Below the pieces are notes generated by a model. That model did not search any database, had not been told where the DNA came from, and worked only from the letters and a program-made list of their open reading frames with translations. From contig NZ_JQMJ01000004.1 of assembly GCF_000744655.1 (NCBI RefSeq), forward strand, positions 2,914,001-2,978,000: a stretch of DNA of 64,000 nucleotides, given 5' to 3'. Below, in pieces: positions 49,209 to 56,913 of this stretch; positions within the stretch are counted from its first letter, which is position 1; every line of letters starts with the position of its first letter. The DNA comes from Streptacidiphilus rugosus AM-16. GTDB taxonomy: Bacteria; Actinomycetota; Actinomycetes; Streptomycetales; Streptomycetaceae. The position numbers and the translations under genes were made by a program.

Positions 49209-50006
49209 TCAGTCGGCCGCCCCGGTGGTGAGCTCGGTCGAGAAGCTGAAGCGGTCGCCCCGGTACAGCGTCCGGACCCGCTCGAAGGGCCGCCCGGTCA
49301 CGTCCCAGCTCCTGCGGTGAAGCAGCAGCATGGGCAGTGCCGGCGGCGTGCCGATCAGCAGCGCCTCGCGCGGGGTGGCCAGGACGGTCTCGATCCGCTC
49401 CTCGCCGCCGCCGGAGACCAGACCCCCGGCCTCGCGGGCGTAGGCGTAGAACGACCCCGCCGGGTCGAAGTCCTCGTCCATCCTGGGCAGCAGCGCGGTC
49501 GGCGCATAGGTGCTCTCCAGGCCGACCCGCTCGTCGTCGACCAGCAGCACGCGCTCCAGATGCCAGACGAAGTCCCCCCGCTCGACGCCGAGTTCGCCGG
49601 CCGCCGCGGCGTCGGCGGCGAAGCGTTCGAGGCCGATCAGCCGACGTCCCGGCACATGGCCGCGCCGCCGGACGCCCTCGGTGTAACTGCCGAGCGAGAG
49701 CGGCTGCTCGATCTTGGGACCGGCGACGACCGTTCCGCGCCCCTGGCGGCGGACCCGGCCCTCCAGCAGCAGCTCGCGCAGCGCCAGTCGGAGCGTCTCG
49801 CGGGCGACGCCGTAGCGCTCGGCCAGCTCACGCTCGGCGGGAAGCACCGCCCCCTCCCCCAACTCGTCGAGCAGTTCCGCGAGCTGAGCTTTGGCCAGGT
49901 AGTACTTCGGCATCCGGCCGTGCTCGGGGATGCCCGCCCTGACCGGCGCGCCGGGCGAGTGCGACGCGCGGGACGGACGCGGGGCCTGCGAAGGTGGTGG
50001 ACTCAC
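49209..50006 (-). CDS. GntR-family (HutC/UTRA) transcription regulator
   Basis: 265 aa from GTG 50006, which has GGGGGC upstream and overlaps the sortase stop (GTGA); ATG 49913 is an alternative that removes a Pro/Ser-rich 31-residue lead. The wHTH is PKYYLAKAQLAELLDELGEG, AVLPAERELAERYGVARETL, RLALRELLLEGRVRRQGRGT. A UTRA effector domain follows, with FVWHLERVLLVDDERVGLES and RVRTLYRGDRFSFSTEL at the end. UTRA proteins bind sugar phosphates, amino acids or phosphonates. It precedes the FAD/HAD pair (133-bp gap) on the same strand and likely controls it. Confidence 0.9.
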   Translation of the reverse strand: MSPPPSQAPRPSRASHSPGAPVRAGIPEHGRMPKYYLAKAQLAELLDELGEGAVLPAERELAERYGVARETLRLALRELLLEGRVRRQGRGTVVAGPKIEQPLSLGSYTEGVRRRGHVPGRRLIGLERFAADAAAAGELGVERGDFVWHLERVLLVDDERVGLESTYAPTALLPRMDEDFDPAGSFYAYAREAGGLVSGGGEERIETVLATPREALLIGTPPALPMLLLHRRSWDVTGRPFERVRTLYRGDRFSFSTELTTGAAD

Positions 50007-50827
50007 GCCCCCACGGTAGCCGGACGCGGCTGCTCGCCGACGAGATGTCCCCAGGCCACCATCCGGTACAGGGAGGTGAAGGCCGGGGTGCAGGTGGTCA
50101 GCGTGAGGTAGCTGCCGGGTGCGCGGTAACCGTAGGCGGCCTCGGAGTGGAACGCGCTGTAGGGCTCGGGCAGGATCACCGCGCCGTCCGTCGGCTCGGT
50201 CTGCGGCAGGATCGAGTCGATCCGGTAGACGTAGTCCCAGCCGGAGACCTCGACGATCACGACGTCGCCCACCGAGAGCCGGTCCAGGTGGCGGAAGGGC
50301 TCGCCGTGGGTGTTCCGGTGGCCCGCGACGGCGAAGTTCCCCTGCTGCCCCGGCATCGCGGTGCCCGGATAGTGACCGATGTAGCCGTGGTTGAGCACCG
50401 CGTACTTGTCGACGCCCTCGGCGACGGGGAAGACCACGCCGATGCTCGGGATCCTGAGCACCGCGAAGGCGGTCAGGTCCCTGGCCATGCTGTCGATGCC
50501 GCTCCCGCCGCCGGATCCCCCGTCCGATCCCCCGCCGGAGTTCCAGCCCGACCCCCCGCCGCCTCGGCCCGTGCCCGCGGCCGCCGCCCCCGGCGAGGCG
50601 GGAGCCCCGTCGGCCGGCGTGGGGGCGCCCCCGGCGGAGGCGCGGGCCTGGGCGTCCCACTGCCGCTCCAGCGTCGCGACGGTCTGCGTGGCGTTGGCGT
50701 CGGCGGCGCGATTGGTCCACCACAGCTCGTAGCCCGCCAGCAGCACCACGACCAGGCCGACGGTGACGGCCAGCTCGCCGAAGAGAATGAGACCGCGGCG
50801 CAGTCCCCACAGCCACCGCGGTCCCAT
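50003..50827 (-). CDS. class E sortase
   Basis: 274 aa. N-terminal TM (LILFGELAVTVGLVVVLLAG, about 14-35), then a Gly/Ser-rich low-complexity linker (about 62-112, GGGGSGWNSGGGSDGGSGGG) and the sortase barrel: VLRIPSIGVVFPVAEGVDKY, active His in FAVAGHRNTHGEPFRHLDRL, active Cys in LTLTTCTPAFTSLYR with the Arg eight residues after. Class E enzymes in Streptomyces attach LAxTG proteins such as the long chaplins. This is the second sortase here, about 6 kb from the class F enzyme. SD is weak; ATG 50827 follows GGGGGCAGGA. Confidence 0.93.
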   Translation of the reverse strand: MGPRWLWGLRRGLILFGELAVTVGLVVVLLAGYELWWTNRAADANATQTVATLERQWDAQARASAGGAPTPADGAPASPGAAAAGTGRGGGGSGWNSGGGSDGGSGGGSGIDSMARDLTAFAVLRIPSIGVVFPVAEGVDKYAVLNHGYIGHYPGTAMPGQQGNFAVAGHRNTHGEPFRHLDRLSVGDVVIVEVSGWDYVYRIDSILPQTEPTDGAVILPEPYSAFHSEAAYGYRAPGSYLTLTTCTPAFTSLYRMVAWGHLVGEQPRPATVGA

Positions 50828-50873
50828 TCCTGCCCCCAGGCGTCTCGGTCACATCCTCTGACGCCGCGTCAGA

Positions 50874-51923
50874 TTACGCTCCGGCGCGCCACCCCGCCAG
50901 ATGCGCGTCGATCTCGCCGAGCAGCACGGCCTTGCCCGTCTCGTCCTGGAACGAGGAGCGGACCGCCTGCTTCGCCAATTCCGCGACGCCCGCCTCGTCC
51001 AGGCCCAGCAGCCTGGCGGCGACCTCGTACTCCTGGTTCAGGTCGGTGCCGAACATCGGCGGGTCGTCGCTGTTGATCGTGACGACCAGACCGGCGTCGA
51101 CCATCTGCCGGATCGGGTGCTCCTCCATCCGCTCGACCACGCGGGTCGCGATGTTCGAGGTCGGGCAGACCTCCAGCGGGATGCGGTGCTCGCCCAGGTG
51201 GTCGACCAGCGCGGGATCCTTGACCGCCTGCGTCCCGTGCCCGATCCGCTCCGCGCCCAGGTGGCGCAGGGCGTCCCAGACCGTCTCCGGCCCGGTGCTC
51301 TCCCCCGCGTGCGGGACGCTGTGCAGTCCGGCGGCGCGGGCCCGGTCGAAGTAGGGCTGGAACTGCGGCCGCGGCACGCCGATCTCCGGACCGCCGAGAC
51401 CGAAGCTGACCAGGCCGTCCGGTCGCAGCCCGAGCGCGAGCCGCTCGGTGACCTCGGCGGACTCGAGCCCGGCCTCACCGGGGATGTCGAAGCACCAGCG
51501 CAGCGTGACGCCCAGCTCCTTCTCGGCGGCGTGGCGCGCGTCCTCGATGGCCTCCATGAAGGCCTCCCCGGGGATGCCCCGGCGTACCGAGCTGTACGGG
51601 GTCACCGTCAGCTCCGCGTAGCGGATGTTCTGGCGGGCCATGTCCTCGGCGACGCCGTAGGTCAGCGCGCGGACGTCCTCCGCGTCGCGGATCAGGTCGA
51701 CGACGGACAGGTAGACCTCGATGAAGTGGGCGAAGTCGGTGAACTCGAAGTACTTCGCCAGCTCCGCCGGATCGGCGGGCACGTTCGTGTGCCCCTGGTA
51801 CCGCGCCGCCAGTCCGGCGACCACATGCGGCGACGCCGAGCCGACGTGGTGCACGTGCAGCTCGGCCTTGGGCAGGCCGGCGATGAAGGCCCGGAGGGAT
51901 CCGTCAACAGCGTTCGCAGTCAT
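50874..51923 (-). CDS. add: adenosine deaminase
   Basis: 349 aa, metal-dependent amidohydrolase barrel. Zinc ligands HxH in KAELHVHHVGSAS, His in LHSVPHAGESTGPETVWDAL, catalytic Glu in HAGES, ERIGHGTQAVKDP, and the metal Asp in VVTINSDDPPMFGTDLNQEY. The HHVG form in place of the common HLDG/HLEG is, as I recall, typical of one Streptomyces Add paralogue. It converts adenosine or deoxyadenosine to inosine in the cytoplasm. Monocistronic; ATG 51923 follows GGGGGGATGACTGC. Confidence 0.93.
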   Translation of the reverse strand: MTANAVDGSLRAFIAGLPKAELHVHHVGSASPHVVAGLAARYQGHTNVPADPAELAKYFEFTDFAHFIEVYLSVVDLIRDAEDVRALTYGVAEDMARQNIRYAELTVTPYSSVRRGIPGEAFMEAIEDARHAAEKELGVTLRWCFDIPGEAGLESAEVTERLALGLRPDGLVSFGLGGPEIGVPRPQFQPYFDRARAAGLHSVPHAGESTGPETVWDALRHLGAERIGHGTQAVKDPALVDHLGEHRIPLEVCPTSNIATRVVERMEEHPIRQMVDAGLVVTINSDDPPMFGTDLNQEYEVAARLLGLDEAGVAELAKQAVRSSFQDETGKAVLLGEIDAHLAGWRAGA

Positions 51924-52025
51924 CCCCCCAGCCTCTCACGCGGCACGTCCGACCCTCCGGACCACCCGCGCCGCCTTCCCGCTGCGCCGACGGCCTCGAC
52001 CGCCCACCGGCGCCGTGCCCGGCGC

Positions 52026-53339
52026 TCAGACCAGTGTGGAGACCGTGTGGATCAGCAGGCCGGCGATCGCGCCGACGACGGTGCCGTTGATGCGGATGAA
52101 CTGGAGGTCGCGGCCGACGTTCGCCTCGATCTTGCGGGAGGCGTCGTCGGCGTCCCAGCCGGCCACGGTCTCCGAGATCAGCGAGGTGATCTCGCCGCGG
52201 TAGGTGTCGACCACGTACTCCGCCGCGTCCTCCAGCCAGCCGTCGACCTTGGCCTGCATCCGCGGGTCCTCGGCCAGGCGGGAGCCGAAGCTGCGGACGC
52301 CGTCGCGCATGCGGACCCGCAGCTGGCTCTGCTCGTCCTCCGCCGCCTCCAGGACCATGGCGCGCACCGCGCTCCACGCCGAGGCGATCAGGTCCTGGAC
52401 TTCGGAGCGGGCCAGCAGGTCCGCCTTGGCCCGCTCGATGCGGCTGATGGTCTCCGGGTCGTCGCGCAGCTCCGTGGCGAAGTCGGCGAGGAAGCTGTCC
52501 ACCGCGCCGCGGGCCGCATGGCCGGGGTCGTCGCGGACCTCGGTCGCGAAGCGCAGCAGTTCCTTGTGGACGCGCACGCCGATCTGGTTGTCGATGAATC
52601 TGGGGGTCCAGCCCGGCGCCTCCTCGGAGATCGTCCGGACGACCTGCTCACGATGCTCCACCAGCCAGTCGTGGGCGCGGATCACGCACAGGTCGACCAC
52701 GCCGCGGTGGCCGCCCTCGTCGACGATGCGGGCCAGCATCCGGCCTATCGGCTGGGCGATCGGCTGCGCCGCTGCCCGACGGGTGACCGCCTCGCCGACG
52801 ACGGCCTGGACGTCCTCGTCGCGCAGCACCGCCAGCGCGCCGCGGAGCGCGGCGGAGGCCTCCCTGGTGACCTTCTCCGCACTGCCGGGCGCGGAGAGCC
52901 ACAGACCGACGCGTCGCCCGACGCCGAGCGCGGCGAGCCGGGCCCGGACGACCTCGACCGAGAGGAAGTTCTCGCCGACGAAGGTGCCGAGGCTGACGCC
53001 GAAGGCGTCCTTCTTGGTGGGGATGATCGCCGTGTGCGGGATCGGCAGCCCGAGCGGACGCCGGAACAGCGCGGTCACCGCGAACCAGTCGGCCAGCGCG
53101 CCGACCATGCCGGCCTCCGCCGCGGCCTGCACGTACCCGGCCCAGGAGCCCGCCCCCGAGCGCTGCGCCCAGGTGGTCAGGACGTAGACGACGGTCGCCG
53201 CGACCAGGAACCCGGTCGCGATGGTCTTCATACGCCGCACGCCACGCCGTTTCACCTCGTCGGAGGCGGTGTAGCGCACCGCGCCCGCCCCGGCTGGCAT
53301 ACGGTTTCCCCGCGCGTCGGACGCTTCTTTCGGCTTCAT
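52026..53339 (-). CDS. DUF445 domain membrane protein
   Basis: 437 aa from ATG 53339 (MKPKEASDARGNRMPA); ATG 53420 further upstream overlaps the divergent gene and gives non-conserved sequence. TM1 (TIATGFLVAATVVYVLTTW) and a second hydrophobic stretch with the DUF445 hallmark GALADWFAVTALFRRPLGLP, then IPHTAIIPTKKDAFGVSLGT. A long helical, charged domain (about 110-400) follows, and a C-terminal TM (INGTVVGAIAGLLIHTVSTL). Members are conserved membrane proteins of unknown role. Divergent from the aminotransferase gene with about 80 bp between starts. Confidence 0.88.
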   Translation of the reverse strand: MKPKEASDARGNRMPAGAGAVRYTASDEVKRRGVRRMKTIATGFLVAATVVYVLTTWAQRSGAGSWAGYVQAAAEAGMVGALADWFAVTALFRRPLGLPIPHTAIIPTKKDAFGVSLGTFVGENFLSVEVVRARLAALGVGRRVGLWLSAPGSAEKVTREASAALRGALAVLRDEDVQAVVGEAVTRRAAAQPIAQPIGRMLARIVDEGGHRGVVDLCVIRAHDWLVEHREQVVRTISEEAPGWTPRFIDNQIGVRVHKELLRFATEVRDDPGHAARGAVDSFLADFATELRDDPETISRIERAKADLLARSEVQDLIASAWSAVRAMVLEAAEDEQSQLRVRMRDGVRSFGSRLAEDPRMQAKVDGWLEDAAEYVVDTYRGEITSLISETVAGWDADDASRKIEANVGRDLQFIRINGTVVGAIAGLLIHTVSTLV

Positions 53340-53418
53340 CGGGAGCGTTTCCACGGAGCAAGTGTCACCCGGCCGTCGGCAAAACGGTCGAACCGTCGGA
53401 GAGATCTCGGGGAGATCC

Positions 53419-54639
53419 ATGTCCAGGCCCGCGAGCGCCGCCCGGTCCGCCGCCCATTCCGCCCCGCTGTCGGGGGGCCTGTCGGGCGGCGCGTCCGGCG
53501 CCCCGTCGGACAGCGTGTCCGGCGGTCTGTCCGGGTACGGCGAGCACTTCGTCGAGCCCGACGGCTATCTGGACTTCGCCCGCTTCGGCCCGCCCTCCAC
53601 CGACGTGCTCGACACGACCCGCCGGCTGCAGGAGCAGAGCGCCCGCGCCGGGGCGGACACCGTCGACGAGCTGATGCGGCAGGAGCTCCGGGGCCGCCAG
53701 GCCGCCGCGCGACTGCTGGGCGGCGTGCCGGTGGACGCGGTGGCGCTGCTGCCGAACGCCAGCACCGGCCTCTTCCACGCCGCCTTCGGCCTGCCGCGGG
53801 GCACCGTGCTGGTGCCGGCCGGGGAGTTCCCCTCGAACGCCTATCCGTGGCTGCGCGCCGCGCAGCTGGGCCGGGTCAGGCCGGTGCCGCTGGAGCCCGA
53901 CGCGCTGGGCCGGGTGACGCCGGATCTGGTCCGGCAGGCGCTGACGACCGAGACCGTGGCCGTCGCGCTCTCCGCCGTCGACTTCCGCACCGGTTACCGC
54001 GCCGATCTCGCCGCGATCCGTGAGGTGATCGGCCCGGACCGGCTCCTCGTCGTGGACGCGATCCAGGGGATGGGCGTGACGCAGCTGCCCTGGGCCGCCG
54101 CCGACCTCCTGGTGACCGGCGGTCAGAAGTGGCTGCGCGGCGGCTGGTCCACCGGCTTCCTCTACGCCTCACCACTGGCCCTGGAGCGCCTGGAACCGAC
54201 CCTCACCGGGTGGACCGGCGTCGCGGACGCGGGCCTGTTCGACGGCCGGGAGCACCGCCCGGCGCCCGGCGCCGGGCGCTTCTCGCTGACCAACCTCAGC
54301 CCGGTGGCGGCGGGCGGCTTCGCCGCGGCGCTGGAGCTGGTGCTGCAGGTCGGCGTGGACCGGGTGCAGGCGCACGTCGCGCTGCGCACCGCGCAGCTGA
54401 TCGACACGGTCCGCAGCGTGGGCGGGCTGGTCCTGTCGCCGGAGGCGGAGCAGGAGCGGGCCGGCATCGTCGCGTTCACGATGCCCCGCGCGGATCCGGC
54501 CGTGGTCGCCGAGCACCTGGCGAAGCACGGCGTCACCGCGACGGCTCGCCCGGACCAGCTGCGGCTCTCGGCGCACGCGTCGACCACCCTCGCCACCGTC
54601 GACCTGGTGCACCGGGCGCTGTCCTGCCTCCCGGTCTGA
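53419..54639 (+). CDS. class V aminotransferase-fold PLP enzyme
   Basis: 406 aa from ATG 53419 with GGGGAGATCC before it. A Ser/Gly-rich N-terminus (about 1-40) precedes the fold. PHOSPHATE-side loop in LLPNASTGLFHAAFGLP, Asp pairing the pyridine N in LLVVDAIQGMGVTQLPWAAA, PLP lysine in VTGGQKWLRGGWSTGFLY, and the C-terminal small domain with VAEHLAKHGVTATARPDQLR. It resembles kynureninase/isopenicillin N epimerase/NifS-like group V enzymes; the substrate is not evident. Cytoplasmic, apparently monocistronic. Confidence 0.88.
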   Translation: MSRPASAARSAAHSAPLSGGLSGGASGAPSDSVSGGLSGYGEHFVEPDGYLDFARFGPPSTDVLDTTRRLQEQSARAGADTVDELMRQELRGRQAAARLLGGVPVDAVALLPNASTGLFHAAFGLPRGTVLVPAGEFPSNAYPWLRAAQLGRVRPVPLEPDALGRVTPDLVRQALTTETVAVALSAVDFRTGYRADLAAIREVIGPDRLLVVDAIQGMGVTQLPWAAADLLVTGGQKWLRGGWSTGFLYASPLALERLEPTLTGWTGVADAGLFDGREHRPAPGAGRFSLTNLSPVAAGGFAAALELVLQVGVDRVQAHVALRTAQLIDTVRSVGGLVLSPEAEQERAGIVAFTMPRADPAVVAEHLAKHGVTATARPDQLRLSAHASTTLATVDLVHRALSCLPV

Positions 54640-54759
54640 CCGCCTTCCGGTCCGACGGCCTCCGGGCGCAGATGCGTCCCGCCCCCTAGGCGATCGCGCA
54701 CGCCCGCCCTACGCTCAGAACCGAACACGGCCAAACAACTTCCCACAGCGAGGACGGCC

Positions 54760-56913
54760 ATGTCTGGTTCTGCCGCCATAGCCCACGACCCCGCCACCCG
54801 GACCTGGCTCCTGACGACGCGTGCGACCTGCTACGCCCTCCGCGTCGCCGAGCACGGTGTCCCGCTCCACGTCCACTGGGGCGGCCCGCTCTCCCTCGCC
54901 CAGGCGGTCGAGCTGCCGCCGAGCGGCGTCGGCCCGCGCAGCAGCTTCGAGGGCTTCGGCATCGGCGAGGAGCTGACCGTCGACGGCGGAAACCGCTACG
55001 GCCCCCCAGCCCTGCGGGTCCGCTTCGCCGACGGCACCCGGGCGCTCACCTGGCAGGCCGCCGGCCACGAGCAGCCCGATCCGGCCACCCTGCTGCTGCA
55101 CTTCACCGACTCGCACTACCCGCTGCGCACCACACTCGGCTACCGGGTCCACGCCGGGACCGACGTGATCGAACGCTGGACCGCCCTCACCCACACCGGC
55201 ACCGCCGACGAGATCGTCCTGGTCCGCGCGGACTCCGCGACGCTCTCCCTGCCCCCGCGCGACGACTACCGGCTCAGCCACGCCGTCGGCCTGTGGGCCG
55301 CCGAAACGCAGCTGAAGCGGGATCCGCTGCCCTTCGGCGAGACCGTGCTCACCAGCCGCACCGGCACCACCAGCCACCAGGCCCAGCCCTGGGTGATCCT
55401 CGACGCGGGCGACGCGGACGGCGGCTGGGCCGACGAGACGCACGGCCAGGTCTGGAGCGCGGCCCTCGCCTGGAGCGGGTCCTGGCAGCTGACCCTGCAC
55501 CACACCCCCGACAACCGGCTCTCGCTCAACGCGGGCGCGGGCCACGACGCGGTCACGGTCGCCCTGCGCCCCGGCGAGACCCACACCACCCCGTCCCTCC
55601 TCACCCTGCACACCCCCGACGGCGGCTTCGGCGGCCTCAGCCGCGCCTGGCACGCGCACCTGCGCACGGCGGTGCTGCCGCACCCGGAGGAGACCCGACC
55701 GGTGCTCTACAACTCCTGGGAGGCCACCGGCTTCTCGGTCACCCTGGAGAACCAGTCCCGGCTCGCGGCCCACGCGGCGGCGCTCGGCGTCGAACTCTTC
55801 GTCATGGACGACGGCTGGTTCGGCGGCCGTCGCGACGACCACGCGGGCCTCGGCGACTGGACCCCCCACCCCGGCGCGTTCCCCGACGGCCTGCGCCCGC
55901 TGGCGGACGAGGTGCACCGGCTCGGCATGGCCTTCGGGTTGTGGGTGGAACCGGAGATGGTCAACCCGGACAGCGAGCTGTACCGGGCCCGACCGGACTG
56001 GGTGCTGCACTTCCCGCACCGCGACCGCACCGAGCTGCGTCACCAGCTCGTCCTCAACTTCGCCCGCCCCGACGTCGCGGAGTGGGCCCACGGCTGGCTG
56101 ACCCGGCTGGTCGCCGAGAACGACGTCGACTACCTCAAGTGGGACATGAACCGCCCGTTCTCCGAGGCCGGTTGGCCGGACGAGCCGAGCGGCCGCAGCG
56201 ACCGGCTCTGGTTCGACCACGTCCGCTCCTACCACTCCGTCCTGGACCGGCTGCGGGCCGACCACCCGCGGCTGCGGATCGAGGCCTGCAGCGGCGGTGG
56301 CGGCCGCGTCGACCCCGCGGTGCTGGCCCGCACCGACCAGGTCTGGATCTCCGACAACACCGACGCCGCGGACCGGCTGGTCATCCAGCACGGCTACACG
56401 CAGATCTACCCGGCCCGGACGATGGCGGCCTGGGTCACCGACGTGCCCAACCAGCAGACGGGCCGCTCGATCCCGCTGCGGTTCCGCTTCCACAGCGCGA
56501 TGAGCGGAGTGCTCGGCCTCGGCGGCGACCTGACGCGCTGGCAGCCGGCGGAGCTGAAGGAGGCGGAGCAGCTGATCGCCGAGTACAAGGCCGTGCGGCA
56601 CGTGATCCAGCACGGCGAGCTCTTCCGGCTGCGCCCGCCGGGCGATCTGCAGGCCCTGTCCGCCGTCCAGTACGTCACGCCGGACGCCTCGGAGTCGGTC
56701 GTCCTCGCCTGGCTCCCACAGCCCCGCTTCGGCCTCCCCCCAGCCCCGCTCCGCCTCTCCGGCCTGCCCCCCGAGTCCCGCTACCGCGACCTGCGCACCG
56801 GCGCCCTCCACCACGCCCGCAACCTCACCGAACGTGGCCTCGACCTCGCCCTTCCGCCCACGGACTGGGCCAGCACCCTGGTCCACCTGGTCCGGGTCCA
56901 GGACCCTTCGTAG
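54760..56913 (+). CDS. alpha-galactosidase, GH36
   Basis: 717 aa, full length for GH36. N-terminal beta-supersandwich (to about 310), then the (beta/alpha)8 barrel with NSWEATGFSVTLENQSRLAA, FVMDDGWFGGRRDD, and GLWVEPEMVNPDSELYRARP. Nucleophile Asp 462 in YLKWDMNRPF, acid/base Asp 532 in WISDNTDAADR, and ASVVTD-equivalent MAAWVTDVPNQQTGRSIPLR. It hydrolyses alpha-1,6-galactosides such as melibiose and raffinose. No signal peptide, so it acts inside the cell on imported sugars. SD not strong (AGCGAGGACGGCC). No importer is adjacent. Confidence 0.95.
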   Translation: MSGSAAIAHDPATRTWLLTTRATCYALRVAEHGVPLHVHWGGPLSLAQAVELPPSGVGPRSSFEGFGIGEELTVDGGNRYGPPALRVRFADGTRALTWQAAGHEQPDPATLLLHFTDSHYPLRTTLGYRVHAGTDVIERWTALTHTGTADEIVLVRADSATLSLPPRDDYRLSHAVGLWAAETQLKRDPLPFGETVLTSRTGTTSHQAQPWVILDAGDADGGWADETHGQVWSAALAWSGSWQLTLHHTPDNRLSLNAGAGHDAVTVALRPGETHTTPSLLTLHTPDGGFGGLSRAWHAHLRTAVLPHPEETRPVLYNSWEATGFSVTLENQSRLAAHAAALGVELFVMDDGWFGGRRDDHAGLGDWTPHPGAFPDGLRPLADEVHRLGMAFGLWVEPEMVNPDSELYRARPDWVLHFPHRDRTELRHQLVLNFARPDVAEWAHGWLTRLVAENDVDYLKWDMNRPFSEAGWPDEPSGRSDRLWFDHVRSYHSVLDRLRADHPRLRIEACSGGGGRVDPAVLARTDQVWISDNTDAADRLVIQHGYTQIYPARTMAAWVTDVPNQQTGRSIPLRFRFHSAMSGVLGLGGDLTRWQPAELKEAEQLIAEYKAVRHVIQHGELFRLRPPGDLQALSAVQYVTPDASESVVLAWLPQPRFGLPPAPLRLSGLPPESRYRDLRTGALHHARNLTERGLDLALPPTDWASTLVHLVRVQDPS

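Noticed and set aside
50901..54023. A plus-strand open frame of 1040 codons
   Set aside because: It runs antisense to add, the DUF445 gene and across an intergenic gap, with composition typical of shadow frames in GC-rich DNA and no recognisable domain.
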